Assembly: GCA_028023455.1 (NCBI GenBank)
Contig: JAQFVV010012980.1
Location: 124,001-188,000, forward strand
Direction: 5' to 3'
From: Epiperipatus broadwayi
Lineage: Eukaryota > Onychophora > Udeonychophora > Euonychophora > Peripatidae
Length of the DNA stretch: 64,000 nucleotides
Shown here piece after piece: positions 37,575 to 52,936 of the stretch. The notes below the pieces were generated by a model. It had not been told where the DNA came from, ran no database searches, and saw only the letters and a list, made by a program, of their open reading frames with translations. Position numbers and translations under genes: made by a program. The stretch's first letter is position 1. Every line of letters starts with the position of its first letter.

Positions 37575-40500
37575 AACATATATATATAAACATGTTCTTG
37601 CAATAAATTATTATATCTGTAGGATATTCATTATATATCATATTAAATTAAAAATATACGTGATCAAGAAATTAAAAGTCATTGAAAATTTTAAAATATT
37701 ATGATGAAAATGCATCAGCATCTTTGTAAATTAGAAGTGACTTTAAATATAATACTTCATTATTAATACATGATATATGCATGTAAATATGCTCTTAACA
37801 GAATAATGTTTATGAGGAAAATATGTATTTTAAAATAATAATTCTCGTTTGTGCCCAGCAGTATGAAAAGAATGAAAAGTATGAGAAATGTCCTTAATTA
37901 TAAACAAAGTATATTTTTATGTTTAAAAGTAAAAGGATATGTGTTTAAAAAAATACATTTTGAAATATTAAAAAAAATGATGTTTAAAAAAAAGAGCTCT
38001 ATTTAAAAAAAAAACGTTTATCTAAACAAGAACAGTGAAAGTTAACTAAAATGATACATTATAATTATTCTCCATTTGAACCTTGGATTATAAATATAAA
38101 AAATGTACTCAGCTGAAGATTCAGCGCCAGATTTTGCTTATGCTTATTCTATTTTATTATTTCAATATATAAAATTATCTTTAAAGATAAAAAAAGTGAA
38201 AGTGTTTATTTAAAGAACTATTGAACATTTTTGTCTTGGAAATCATTGCCATGTTTATAAATATTTTGACTGATGCTTCGAATTCGGATAGATAACTTAA
38301 CCTGAATGAATTATCTACATATTTTTAAATGGAAAAACCATTACGGAGCTGAAATATGAACTTAAGTTATTGTACTATTATTTTTTTTTATTGTCTATTT
38401 TATTGGTTTTAAAAAATTGAAACCATAAAAATATTTATGCTATATATTTTGTGTAATACTGTTTGCATAAATATACAGGCAAACTAACATTATAATTTTA
38501 AAACTTAATGGGTTTATTGGAGTGGACAGATATTTTGCCATTCTCACATAAATTTTGTTTTATTTATTAAGCATTTCACAAGTTAGTTTATATTTAATAA
38601 TTTATTTATAGAGGAATAAATATCACAGTCTTAGCTTATTATAAGTGGAATGTTTCACTCAGTTTTATTTTAAATTTACCAAAGAAGTTTATCAGAGAGT
38701 ATCCATTCATTTGTTTTTTAAATGTTATATTAATAATAACTACAAATATTTTTTTATATGCATCAAGAAATAAATATTCTTGCATTTGATTTGCATTTTT
38801 TTTTAAAGTCCACTATTCATTATATTTTAGTATTGAATATTTTGTTATGTGTGCATTGTGTCTTGCCTAGAATTTTATATGCATTTAATTTTAAAGTATT
38901 TCTCATAGTAGTCACTTAACACAGTTTGCTTTGTTGGTTCGAACATTGAATATACATTTTGTATTTTTCAACTTCTTAGGAATAACTTAGTTATTTCACG
39001 TGAATTATATATTTTGCTATTTGTTTGTAATTGTTAGCCTCATAGAGTTAGGGTTAGTTAATAATTTTTGAATATGCTTTATGGAGTAGATAAAATTCTC
39101 CCTCCTTATTGTTTTGTATTTCCATGATTTGATAGTGCTTGTCCCCAACAGATGGTTATTGTCTTTTATTATTTTTTAGAGATGATGATCACATGTATAA
39201 GCATTGGAAATCCCATGAGATAGGATTGCGTTTTTCTGATGTGTTTTTCCTGTTCCCAGATACACTGTAGACAAGGTCCATGTATCTTAGTATCTGCCTC
39301 AAAGTTAGGTAATTTTGAAAGCTGCCACATTCTTTTCCAGCTCTGAGGAGCCTATATGTTCTTATATTTTTGCCTATCATTCATAATGACTTAATGCTAA
39401 TTCCACCACAGTAGGTCATGTTGCATTTGTTTTAGATTAGTGATGACAATATATGTGTGTTTGAGGAACTTTGTTTCTTCGGGTAGTAATAGCTATTTTT
39501 AATGCTTATAGGTATATCAAAGTTTGAATTGTGTTGATATAATAGTTTTATCATCCACAAGCTAACCAATGCTAAGTTCTATTTATTTTTAAGAATTTTG
39601 AACATATTCATATGGTATAAGTGGCAATTCACACATACTAGTTTTAATATTTTCATCCAGGGTTTCACCACTAGATTTGTAAGCCTGTTACATTTTTAAA
39701 CTCTAAAACATTGAGGGTAATAGTTTTATGTGGACTAAATTTATTTAAAAGAGTATATCTGATCTCTGATGAGTGAATGTCCCATACATCTACTTTAGTT
39801 TAATTTTAAAATTAGCTTAGTTTAATTTCAATATATCACTAGCTATAATATTAGTTATATCAGTGTACCTAGTGATGATATATTTTTTCAAAAATATGCT
39901 GAATATGTTTATTTACAGCTTAGCGTTTGTTAAGCTGATGATTATAAAGTTAAGCTTAGCGGTTCCAATACAAACCTAGTTGGGTGTGTTATTCTGATTA
40001 CTAAATGATTCCATAATGGTATAAATTATTCTAATTAAAAAAGTAGTAGTGTGCTTATTAAATATAGACATTATAATTAAAGTATAAAAGTTTTTCTTTT
40101 AAAATTCTCTATTGTTAAAAGAGATTAAAATTGAATAGCCTTTGCCTGCTATTATGTATAACTATTATTTGATTGATTTCTTTAGCAGAAAAAACAAGGT
40201 AAAAAAGTTTTAGTAGGGATAATCAAAAATATTAGTTAAAGAAGTTGTATACTCTTGTAAACCGAATAAAATTGTTAAAAGTCAAAATACTTGTATTAGG
40301 TCCCAGCGCTATATTGACAATGTTTGTATTCCATTTAATTTGTAAGCATTTCTTATTATTCTTAATAAAGCAAATTATTATTATTTCAAAAAGTTTTGTT
40401 TTGTTTGTTTTGCTTTTATATGAAAATATTATTTGCTTGGGTTTTCAGTTCACAAAATCTTAAGTTTCCAAAGTTTATTAAATTTTTAATTCAAAAGTTC

Positions 40501-41095
40501 AAAAATATATCATAAAGTTAATTAAATATATGTGATATTAATTTTAAAATTATAAAGCTATGCTAAAGTAAGTGATTATTAGATTGAATCACAATAACAG
40601 ATAATTGCATTATATCAGATACTTAATTAAATGCTTAATTAAAAGTTTATTTTTAAATTATCAGTATATCTTCTCAGAATAAAGATTATACAATATGAAA
40701 TTAAGAAAAGCAGTATTTCAGAAGAATATTGTCAGTTACCATTATTTTAAAAGCTACATATTATCATATATTAACTGCACATTATCTATCATTATTTTAA
40801 ACCTTATATGTTTAAAGAATTTTAATCCCTCTGCATTTGAGGTCTTGAGTAGATTGTTTTGAGTAGGGGAAAGGCATAAAAATACCCATGTCGTTTTCTT
40901 TGCTTGAGTAATGTCTTGGATAATAGGCCATTATTAGTTTAAATTTAAATTGATTTATTAAATTTGTTAATTAATATTTGTTTTGTTTATTATTTTAAGA
41001 TTGAATATAATATAGTTATTCTATGGTCACCCAAGATATCACTCATTTGTTTTATTCACCCAGCAATTATTTTATAGGCAACTTAAACTTTAATT
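37575..41095. other. AT-rich DNA, nothing recognised
   Basis: About 3.5 kb with no supported gene, RNA or repeat family. Short frames at 39189 and 40245 lack motifs. Confidence 0.5.
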
Positions 41096-41099
41096 TTGC

Positions 41100-41898
<799 letters not shown>

Positions 41899-41899
41899 T

Positions 41900-44800
41900 A
41901 TTAGTACATATCATCCATGCCACTGATTGAGGCTGCTGATTTTCACCCAATGCACATCAATATACATGTTCACCAGACCCCAATATGATAAAATATGTGG
42001 TAAATTTTAGACATTTATAATTGATATTTTTTAATTTTTTTTAAAAAAATTATATGCTACTTTTTCATATACAGTATTTTGTTGTTATTTTAAAATACTT
42101 TCCAAAATTAGCATGGCTTTTTTTGGACAAAAACCTTAAACATTTCATTTTTCTATTTTTTTTTAAAATTTTTTTCTATATTTTTACTTTTTTTAACACT
42201 TTTCGAAAATTGTATCGTTTTTTTTTTTTTACTAAAGACTTAAACATTTAGTTTTTAATAAACAAACACATTGCTGTTTTTAGATCATGGAAAGGGTTTG
42301 GTTTGCTTTTTAATTATTGTCTTTTTACCTTTTTTTGTGATAGCCTTTTTATTAACATATTTTTGCTAATGAAAAGTTCTTTATTTTTAGGTGGTGGAAA
42401 GAGGGTTAGTTTGCTTTTAAATAAACAAACACTTTGGTTTTAGATAGTAAAGGGAGAAGGTTGATTTGTTTTTTTATTATAATCTTTTTTACTTTTTTTA
42501 AATATTAGCATACTTAAAATATGGCTACAATGAAATCATACCATAGTATAGGTCAATTACTTTCACTTGAAGAATACTTTTGGAACTCAATGAGTATTGC
42601 ATTTTGTTATGTAATCATAGAATGCATCATCATCAAGTGGACAGTTATGATGTCAACAACCCTGTTGTAGTGTTAGGCATAAGTTAGGCTGCTAAAATGG
42701 CATATTAAGGAGTGTTTTTACCCAACACTCATCAATATTGCCAGATAAGAATATGTGCATATTTGAGCAATGTTTATTATTTTATTTGAGCTATGATTTT
42801 TTGTCAATTTTCTTTAATGTGTTTTAAAATTATCTTTGTATGTGTAAAATAAAATTAAAATAATTAAAATGTATATTATTTTATTTAATTAAAATTGTAG
42901 ACAAAAAAATTGATATTAGAAAGATTTCTTCAATTGTTCTTGGTTATAAATGTTTTGTAGAATTTTTTTAACAGTATTTATTTATATCAGAGTGAAATTA
43001 GAGACATGATAATTGCTTTTTGTGGGTAACTAAAGGATTTGTCTCTTTGATATATTTTTTCTTTAAGTATTGTTTTAGATGTAAGAAGTTATGTTATCAA
43101 AATTTAATTGGTAAACTGTTTTATAAAAAAATCCTTGAAATTATTTTTTGTAAAAATTTAAAAATTTCATCTGCAAGTGGAATGATTATAAATTAATTTA
43201 GATCAAAGATAAATGTTTATAACATTTTTGTTTCAGGGTGTACATATAACAGACAGATATAGGACAATTATAATTCAGAAAACAGTTGGAGAGATTAAGC
43301 GGGCAGACAGAGAGAAGAGTATAGTCAGGGAAAATAGTGGCAATAAAAAGAAGTGATGAACGAGAGAGCAGTTGGCAATCAAAAGCCAGCAAAGAAAGTT
43401 AGTCATCAAATTCAAAGAGGACATGGTGATTACACAATAGTGCAGAGAAAAATACAATAATTATTGAATAATTCTTAAAATTCATTTGTGATAGACAACA
43501 AAAGATGTTAATACAGCAAGAAAAGTTTAATAAATTAAACAGAAAGGAATAGAAGTTTTCCAAGTGCACCAAATCTAATTTCAAATGGTCACTATGTGAA
43601 ATATATTGTATTCTGTCAAACCTGCCTCACAAAGCCATCTCATTATATAAAAATGTCTGTTTCCACCATTCACTGGCACATGTCAATAGATCTTTGTATG
43701 TGTGAGCATGCTAGGGAAATTTCATTTTAGTTGTGATCAAGAAGAAATGGTCAACATAAAAAACAGAATTATGTAATATCTCCTTTGAATGAGTATTGCA
43801 GATGAGTCTTCAAAATATTTAGGAAGTAGAAATTAAATGTGTATAATCCCCCCCCCCCTTCACTGTTAGTATAATTAAGGAAATAATTTTTAAATTTATT
43901 ATTATTGTTTTTTTTTTTTATAATTCTTTTTTTGAAATATATCGGTTTTAAAAATTAACTTTTTGCCTAAGTTGAGCTATACATATATGAATTCATGTGT
44001 ATGAATAGAATCATATATATATATATAGTTGTAACAGGAGGGTGTGGTATAAAGTGGTCACAATAAGATGCTTGATCATAGTCATACCTGGTGTGGTAGA
44101 AAATGGAGGAATGGTTAATTTCTGGGTTGATGGCAAACCATCATCACTACCAACGAATTTTAAATAAAATTTCAATAATTTCCAGCAGTAATATTTAAGT
44201 AAGATATATTTAAAGAGAACATGATAATAGAAGAAGACATCTCTGCTTGATTGGATAATGCTGATGAAGTAGGTAAGATAAGATAGGTAAAAGTGAATAA
44301 GTGAACTGCACTTCTCATGTAAGGTGAAGTACATGCTCAAGCATGGACCACCAGTACATAATACACCATTTTGTGATGAGAAAATACATCAGATTGAAGT
44401 ACCACCACTCCTGTATCTAAAGAAATCACCATTAGTAAAATATTAATCAGAGATTACTGGGCCAGCCCTACTCATCACCAGATTAGTCTTAGGAACATAT
44501 CTATTCAAGGGTTTCTGGTCTAACCAACCAGGGTTACTCTCAGATCTCTATCCCTGGTTTGAGATAGTGCTGAGAATATGCTTCAGAGCATTATGAACAC
44601 AATTTATCCAAGCAGCTTTATTTACCAACCATTAACATGAAAAATACAAATTTATGCATCATTACAACCTCACTCAAAAACTTCTTCCATCATTTTATTG
44701 GGGTCTAAAAAAAGATATGAACTTGGGGTGATTGCAAATCATCATCACTTCCAAGTACAGAATTTCAATTAAAATTTATTTAAATATATAAAAAATCATG

Positions 44801-45795
44801 TTAATGTTTATATTAAAGAAGAGCATGAGAACAAAAAATCTTTGAGATCAGCCAGTTAACTCAGAAGAGCAATTACAAATCTACTGTAAATCAACCAGTA
44901 TTATCAAGTAAATAAATTAGAAGTAATACTTTAAAATAAACCTCCATAAATTAATACTCACAATAAACCACCATTCTTCAAAATAAATTAATACCATATA
45001 ATAAAATCAACAGACCATCTTGTGGCTGGATTTGAACAATAAAAATAGAAATCAACAGTCAAACTTGTGACTGGGTTGGAAATTGGACATCTGTAGACCA
45101 GGCAAACTAATGAACCTTTGTCATCTTGGACAATTATTTAACCATAATACGGATGCACCCCATAAATGCTGATACATTAAAATACATAACCAGAAAATGT
45201 AAACAATAATTCTTGGAAGCAAAAACATGCTTATCATCATCTTTGCTCAGGCCACTTATGCACCATTAATGTGCTGGCCAAGTATACATATAAATTTGTA
45301 ATAAGACTAAATTTACATCAAATGTAATAAATGGGCTTTATAGAGATTTTTCTTTTGCACCAACCAGGATGATTATTGATTATCTCCTGATGCCCAAAAT
45401 CACTAAATACACATCCCCATTCATATATTCATCCTATGCTTGAATCTAGCCCAAAAAACATAATCTCTATTACTGTTTGTGATCAGAAGATGATGGAAAC
45501 AATTTTTTAACAATTGAATACAAGTTTATTAACAACAATAACAAAAAATTGAAATTAACATCTATAAAAATAAAACTACTCACATATAAGCTTTCAGATT
45601 TTGATTACTATACAAAATTTCAAATTGTCACATTGTTCTTTACATATATGTGATTAACATAAAAAAATTCAAGTTACTATTTAAAGGGTTTACATATAAC
45701 ACATATATAGATGTACACATCCATGCATTTTACAATTGAATGAATATATTTCAATTGACATTTAAGAATGATAAAATGAAAAATTTGCATGTTTT
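41900..45795. other. AT-rich DNA with a weak internal duplication
   Basis: No supported gene. 44121-44215 and 44727-44830 resemble each other (GATGGCAAACCATCATCACTACC against GATTGCAAATCATCATCACTTCC, then AATTTCAAT), suggesting an old ~606-bp tandem duplication. A run of nine C at about 43850 is a possible length-error site. The 109-codon minus frame at 44011-44340 has no recognisable domain. Confidence 0.4.
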
Positions 45796-45797
45796 TG

Positions 45798-45805
45798 ACA
45801 AGCTT

Positions 45806-45842
<37 letters not shown>

Positions 45843-45890
45843 CTTGATGCATATATATATATATATATATATATATGGATGCATCAATAA
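45798..45890. repeat. two adjacent palindromes centred on (TA)n
   Basis: First: CAAGCTT arms (7 nt) around about 32 bp of TA. Second: TTGATGCAT arms (9 nt) around about 28 bp of TA/GG. The TTGATGCAT left arm overlaps the end of the first palindrome, giving the same double arrangement as at 1.1 and 22.3 kb. Confidence 0.8.
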
Positions 45891-45894
45891 GCAG

Positions 45895-48840
45895 TAGAAT
45901 TGATTTATATTAGAATCATTATATAAAAAAATAAAGACATGATAAAATTTTTGTTGTATATAAAAATACTATAAATGTTTAAAAAATTACATATATGAAT
46001 GTGTGTATATATGCACACTGACTTTTACCTAATTAAACTTGTTACAATAATATTATATTTTTCATAATTAATTCAATATTGAAAGTATATAGAATAAATC
46101 ATGTTGCTTAATTCTTACAGAAAGTTTAACAAACTCTTTTTTCCTTAAAAAAATATAAGTTTTTTCACTGCTGATATTTTATTATTATTATTATTTTAAG
46201 ATTACATTATTGAATATTTGCTTTTTTCAACAGGTTACTCTTAACTTATTATAGTTTTCTTTCCCCACCCATTAAAAAAAAGGTATTGTCAATTTTATGA
46301 CAGGTTATTTTTTGATTGTTGATTAATTATTTGTGAATGCTTTTAAACCAATTTAAAAAATTTGCTTTTCGATTTTATTTCAAACAAAATTATGCCTGCA
46401 CTTAAATTATATATTAATTTAATGTTATATTTATAAAGAATTACCAAAACAATTTTTTTTCATATATATATATATATCATCTTTCTTTTATATATTTGAC
46501 TCAAGGAAATTATTTACTTTTTTAAGTAATTAATTTATAATTTTAAAAGTCATTTTAAGGAATATTAAGTAAAATAACTCACTATATATACACATGCCAT
46601 GTTTATCTCTACCCCCTGCAAGTATAAATAAACACCAGCATATATACACCAATTTCTTCAAGCTATCTCTTGGTAAGATTTATTTTTGGTCCATTAGAAA
46701 AAATATAATCCAGGTTTGCTATCATCATCAAAGAAAAGTTTTCAATTAATTTGTTGGAAAACCATAAGCTTCTTTCTGTCTAGAGGTTGATGAGCTTAAG
46801 AACAGCAAACTGTTTTCAATAACACTTTTTAAGGCTGTGAATTTCAACATAAAGAAATGGGTCATTTTTTCATGTGAAGTCAAACTCTATTATGTAACTG
46901 GTATACTGCTACTGCATATCATGCCTTCACTTCATCTACATCTCTTGGGTGTTCTGTATAAATCTGACAACCATTTATCTTGTTAGTTCAAACTAACTAC
47001 TGCAAACTTCAACAAAGCTGCAACAAAATACAACCTTATATTTTAGTGTAAAATATAAAGATTGATGGAACTGATTTAAAAATTTCTTTATCTTCTTTTA
47101 AGTGACTTGATTGTCTTGGCTTGCATTTTGTATCGACTTGAAGCTTGCATTTAAAATAATTTAATGATGAGAATATGTAATATTTGCCTTCTTATTGCAA
47201 GTATTTTTTATGTATTAAAAAGATTTTTTCCATTCACTGATTTAGATTAGATGTGTTTCACTTGTAAGAAATCAACAACATATATAAAGTTTAGTAAAAT
47301 GTGATTAAACATAATAATACTTATTTATTTAAAATAGTCCTAGAATTATCTTTCATTTAAATCAAAAGTTATTTTTTTAATTAATTTCCAATTATTAGAT
47401 AAAAATATGAAAAACACATTTTGTGTTTCAGTATGACATAGTGTTCTTTAAAAAAAGAAAATGGAGTAAAAATAACATGGAAGTAAAACATGTAATGAAA
47501 ATTTTAAAAATTTATAACAAAAAAAAAAAAAAATCAAGCCAAAATTCTCCTATGAATCAAAGTAAAAGATTGGTGTTATTGTAACAACAATATGATTGGC
47601 TGAATTTAAAATAGTCTGTTTAAATTTTGCTAACCAAGAATGAAGTTGTTAATAATCTTCTCAACTATCTACAATTAAAATATTTCGGAATGACTAACCT
47701 TGAAAGTGGAAGAAATAGCAGAAAGGTTAGTATATTTGGATTATTTTCTATTGCATGCAAACTAGTAAAATTAAACAAAATATTTGAGTCTCATTGCTTA
47801 TTTGGATAGCAATATTATACTGATTTCATTTATAAAATCTTACAGCCATTAATTTAAATGTATTATTATATTATGCATATGGCGAGTGAAATTATATTTT
47901 AATGTTTTTGTGTGTCAATGGCTGAATAATAAGAAATTGATAATCCTATTTGAACGTATATTATTACCAATAATGCACCTACTATTTAATTTGTTTATTA
48001 TCTGAATAAATGATAACAGCTGTAAACTAAAAGAAAACTATTTTCTGATGTCCATTGCCAATGTTGGAATATTAGATTGTTATTTACTCTGATTATTATT
48101 TCTAGTTTTTGATGTGAATAGACAAATTAATATAACCTAAATATTATAAATTTGGAACAATATTTGACATAGGATGTAGAATTTAATAACTTATAAGGAA
48201 TATTTTCATTAAAACTCAACATGTCGTGCTTTTAAAAATTATATTGTCTATTCATAGAACTCATGTAAGAGTCCATTTAAAAGTGCTCACAATAATTAGA
48301 ACAAAAGGAATATAATCATACCTCTGAAATTCGGCATTGTAATTAAAATTTATTTTATGTGATGTATATTAAATGTTCATGATTTGGAATATTTATTTTA
48401 TGGGTGAATATTTACTATACCCAAAATTTTGTGTATTTAATTTAATGTGTATTTAAATAAGAATATATTGTATTTTGATTTTATTTTTATATTAACTTAT
48501 ATGTTAAGTTCATTACATGTACTTTTCTATGCTTAATTTAAATTTTAAGGGATCGAAGATAATAATTAGTTGAATGAACAGCACTTGCAACATGTTTATA
48601 ATTAATGGTGAATTTATAATGTTGGTTAACATACATGAATTATTTACATGAGTCTTTTCAGGTTCTGTGCCTATCCTTATGTCACACTTATTACATTATT
48701 ATGATGCTCAAGTTTAAAGAAGAGTTAGTTATTACCTCAGTCATCTATTACACTTTTCATTATGCCTGAAATTATGTCTGCTAGATTTCTGGTGTATTCT
48801 GAGTTATCAGAAGATTTGAAAAAGAGGATTTTACATTTTA
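45895..48840. other. AT-rich DNA, nothing recognised
   Basis: About 3 kb without gene, RNA or repeat signal. The 60-codon frame at 47627 has no family match. Confidence 0.5.
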
Positions 48841-48846
48841 ATTTGA

Positions 48847-49246
48847 AATTTACATTCATATCGGCCTTTCAAACCAATTGTGCAAACGCTTTCCGAGTGT
48901 TAAATAATAAATGAATGCCTTCTGATCAATACAAGATATAGAATTTATGCAGGAATAAAAAGAATTCTCTTATTCCTACGACTCAAATATTTATATATGA
49001 GCAAATCTGAAGTACTTGCACAGAAGGCATGATGATAGAACGGTCACTTTTAAATTACTATATACAATGTCTGGATGAATGACGCGATGAAATTTTCTAG
49101 AATTTACTAAGTCATAGGAATAAGAGGATTCTTTTTATTCCTGCATAAATTCTATATCTTGTATTGATCAGAAGGCATTCATTTATTATTTAACACTCGC
49201 AAAGCGTTTGCACAATTGGTTTGAAAGGCCGATATGAATGTAAATT
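48847..49246. mobile_element. 400-bp fold-back element, ~137-bp inverted arms
   Basis: The left arm (48847-48983) starts AATTTACATTCATATCGGCC. The right arm (49111-49246) is its reverse complement with only about 3 differences, e.g. TTTCCGAG against TTTGCGAG. The ~127-bp centre is unrelated. No coding capacity. High arm identity suggests recent activity or gene-conversion-like maintenance. Classified as a MITE/fold-back element; superfamily and target duplication could not be assigned. Confidence 0.85.
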
Positions 49247-49249
49247 ACA

Positions 49250-50340
49250 ATTATATGCAGACGCTATAAAAATAAATGCTTATTTATATATATTTTAATT
49301 TGAAGTAAATATTAATACTATTTTATAACATTAAATGACATTAGTCTGGGCTAGTGTTTAATCTACAGAATAAATGTTTGCTATTTTCTGTATTTCGCAC
49401 TTATTCCTGAACTGGTGGTTAATCCACAAAACTGTGTGTAATTATACTTGTTGCTTGATGGTGGTCTATAAACCCACAGAGTAAATCAGTGTTATGTCAT
49501 TCTTATGTGTAAATGAATGCATCCACAGGAATATCATTTTACTTCATAAGGTAGCTTTGGGCGAAGTATTTTGTACTATGATGCTAAAATCATCTTCTTT
49601 CATCTATATATATAACATGTAAGTTCAGTCATAATGAATAGCAGGGCATCTTATATAAATTGTTTCTATAATGTATCATATGTTTATTTACAAAATATTT
49701 AAGATGAACTGAAGTTTGAATCCTCATATTTTATTGTGGTTAACTGTCACAAATATGCCATTACTTATTGATTATTTGTATAAGTTTATAGTATAAGTTC
49801 ATTGGTTCTGGAACTGACACATTGGATATTTCATGACTTGATGTTGAACTCCATTCTCTCTTCTCAGAGGTAAAATTAAGTTAACTTATAGTAAAAACAT
49901 GTGGTTATGACTATTATAAAACTGGGTATAGTATCCATATACTGAAATAAACAGATGGAATGGTATTCTATTTATTCCGTTTATATTATTTGTTTATTTA
50001 TTTATTTATTTATCATATTGAGACATTATATAATCAATTATTTGTTAATCATAAAATTATATAAAATGTTAATGCATTATTTAACCTACCATGTCATTGC
50101 TATTTGTCATTCACAAAACCAGAAAACTACTACATATTAAATAGAGCATACATTAGAGCATATATTGTCACTAATAGGGCATATAAAACTTACTAATATT
50201 CTGGGGAAATATTTAAATGCTTTTGTTCTCGGGTAGTTTGTGATGTGTGGGGTACAATAAGAACCTGTTTACCTCTTCCTTGACTTTAGCTTAGCTTTAT
50301 TAATTCTGAAATATTATAACAAAATTTAATGTTTCTATAA
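49250..50340. other. AT-rich DNA, nothing recognised
   Basis: No gene or repeat seen; only short ATTT runs near 49990. Confidence 0.5.
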
Positions 50341-50410
50341 ATTCATAGATAAATTTAAAATCCGAAAAAATGTTTCTTCTTTTCTTTAAAAAAATATAGT
50401 CCATAAAAAC

Positions 50411-50572
50411 CAATATTATCCAATATAGATTCACCAACCAATTTCTTTAAAAAAACTTGTTCTTTATTTAACTATATAAAAATTTACATTCAATAAGCAA
50501 CGTTTCGACTATTTCTATCATTATAGTCTTTTTCAAGCCACTAAGAAAAAATACAAACAATATTATCAATAA
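50411..50572 (-). repeat. PLE-C left terminal inverted repeat
   Basis: Reverse complement of about 52937-53098, including ATAGATTCACCAACCAATTTC, AACTATATAAAAATTTACATT, AATAAGCAA-GTTTCGACTATTTCTATC and TTTTTCAAGCCACTAAG. Terminal repeats of PLEs can lie in either orientation; this one is inverted relative to the coding strand. Confidence 0.9.
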
Positions 50573-50597
50573 ATAATAATAAATAAATAAATAAATA

Positions 50598-51062
50598 CAC
50601 AAGGTAATTGAAAGACGTAATAAAAAACTTAATTTGTTGTTATATAAAAATTTTAGGGAAAATATAGATAATATTTCAAATAAAATAAAAAGTTGTTCAA
50701 GTAGTAATAATTTAAAAGAGAATTTTATAATAAATTTAACAAATACTGTTTTTAATAAAGATGAAATTAATATTCTAAATAAAGGACTTAAATATGTTCC
50801 AAATAGACAAGTTAATATTTATAAACAAATTATTGATATTAAAGCGAAAAAAGATATAATTATTGATAAATTTAATAATGATGGAATAGATATAGGAATT
50901 AATAAAGACCTTTTGTTTAATGAAATTAAATATGAATTTAAAAAATTGGAATATGACGTGATAAATAATAATATATATAATTTTTTAATAAAAAAACAAT
51001 TAAAAATAATTAATAATATTAGATTGAAATATAAAGATTTGGTTTTTTTTAAAAGGAGATAA
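50598..51062 (+). pseudogene. PLE-C: N-terminal domain
   Basis: An open frame from HKVIERRNKKLN without an obvious ATG runs to KRR-stop at 51062. LTNTVFNKDEINILNKGLKYVPN corresponds to the conserved PLE pattern seen in PLE-A (LSTDEISVLEKGFNF). A frameshift at the end is followed by GDKSTSMVEI in another frame, matching the PADKDNVTVVM region of PLE-A. First part of a long RT-GIY-YIG polyprotein. Confidence 0.8.
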
Positions 51063-51960
51063 ATCTACTAGTATGGTAGAAATAAAAAAAAACTGAATAT
51101 AATAATAAAATGAATTATTTATTAAAAGACAGTTATTTTAAGATTATAAAAAAGATAAAAGTATGCAGATAAATATAAAGATTAATAAGATTATTACTGA
51201 AATGGAAAATAAAGGATATATTAAAAAAATAGAAATGTTTATGCTTAAAAGGATGGACATTAGATGTGCAACAATTACAGAATACCGAAGGTACATAAAG
51301 ACGGGATACCTTTAAGACCGATTGTTATGAAAATATTTCAAAATGGATATTTAATAATATTTTTAAAAAATATAATAAAGAAAATAAAAAGAATAAGGTA
51401 TGTAATTCAATGGATTTTATAGAAAAATTAAATGAATTTTTAAAATTTGTTAAGTTTAAAAATATTTATTTTATTAAATTAGATATTATTAATATGTATA
51501 ATAATATTGATCCAGATATAGCTATAAATAATGTTTTGGAATTATACATTAGTGATAAAAATAAAAAATTAAAAATTGATACTTATTTGGTATATGAAAT
51601 TTTATCGATTTGTTGTAAAAATTTGATTTTTAAATTTAAAGATAAGTTTTATGAGCAAATAAATGGATTAAGTATGGGAATTAGTTTAAGTGGTTTTTTG
51701 GCGGATGTATACATGAATAATTTTAAAAAAAAAATTATAGATTTAAATTTTAGTCTGTGTTTTTTTGTTAGATATGTAGATGACTATTTCATGGTTTTTA
51801 AAGGAAACAAAAGAAAAGCTAATTTTTTTTAAAATACATTAATAATATTGAGGAAAATATAAAATTTACTATGGAAGAAGAATTGGATAATAAAATTGAA
51901 TACATGGATGTAAAAATTGAAAAGATTATAAGGAATAATAGAATTAATATTAATACTTTG
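51063..51960 (+). pseudogene. PLE-C: reverse transcriptase domain
   Basis: PKVHKDGIPLRPIV (about 51275-51330, in a separate frame) is the PLE signature upstream of motif A. Then motif A IKLDIINMYNNIDPD (about 51475), motif B GLSMGISLSGFLADVYM (about 51664) and motif C FVRYVDDYFMVF (about 51767). After a frameshift at 51830 comes KFTMEEELDNKIEYMDVKIE. Catalytic Asp residues are intact. An A-run near 51970 causes another frame change into the next part. Confidence 0.9.
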
Positions 51961-51974
51961 GTTTTTAGAAAAAA

Positions 51975-52693
51975 AAAAAACATTTCATGGTCTAATTGTA
52001 AATTGGTATTCAGATATTGATAAGCATTGTAAAATTAATACTATAAAAAATAGAATTAGGAGAGCAATGCTAATATGTTCTAATGAGTTATTATTGAACA
52101 AGGAACTAGTTTTAATAAAAAAGGAATGTTATTTGAATGAATATCCTAATAAAATTATTGAAAAAAATTTTTCGAGATATAATTTAAATTTAATTAAAAG
52201 GAAAATTGAAGGAGAAAATAAAATTAAAAATAAGGATAAAAAATTAGATAAGGTATACATAGGTTTTAAAGTATCACAAAATATTTTTATTAGAATTAAA
52301 ACTATTTGTAAAAAAATAAATAAAAAATTTAATATTAAATTGTTTCCTGTATATAAGAAAAAGAAAGATTTAAAAAAGATGATTAATTATTATGATAAGT
52401 TTAACATGCTTGAGGCAATGAAAGGAGTATATATTATTAAATGTTTAGATTGTTGGAAGGAGGGTAAAAGTATTTCTTATATTGGAAATACTAAGAATAA
52501 ATTAGAAACAAGGTTAAAACAACATTTATCTGATAAAAAATCTGAAATTTATTTTCATAGGTGTAAATTTGGTCATACTGATTACAAAATTGAACTTTTG
52601 GAAACTGTAAATAATTATGAAGAAAGGTTTTTAAAAGAAAATTTCTACATTAAGGAATTTAAACCATATATGAATAGAAAACTGATAGATTAA
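51975..52693 (+). pseudogene. PLE-C: linker and GIY-YIG endonuclease
   Basis: This begins in the frame giving IKNRIRRAMLICSNELL, the PLE post-RT region. It ends in a GIY-YIG nuclease: KGVYIIKCLDCW, SISYIGNTKNKLETRLKQH, FHRCKFGHTDYKIEL, and a late E in EERFLKENFYIK. The CLDC pair before YIG is the PLE Cys motif. The last ~208 codons are open, so the nuclease domain itself looks intact. It is fused in nature to the RT, as in canonical Penelope. Confidence 0.92.
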
Positions 52694-52936
52694 GGTAACA
52701 ATTAATGACTAGTTTGAGGAATTTTATCCATTTAAATAATTTAATTGTTAGTTATAAATAAAAAGGGTTTTTATTTTTTTGAGATTTTTTTGTTGGATTT
52801 TTTGTTTTTTGGGGAAGGTAACATTTTATATATTTATATATATTTTTATTTTATTTTTTATTCTATTTTTTATTCTATTTTGTTTTACATTTGTAATTTT
52901 TTATTTTCGTTTTATTTGTGTATTTATTTATTTATT

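Noticed and set aside
44011-44340. 109-codon minus-strand frame
   Set aside because: No domain recognised; it lies in an old duplicated noncoding stretch.
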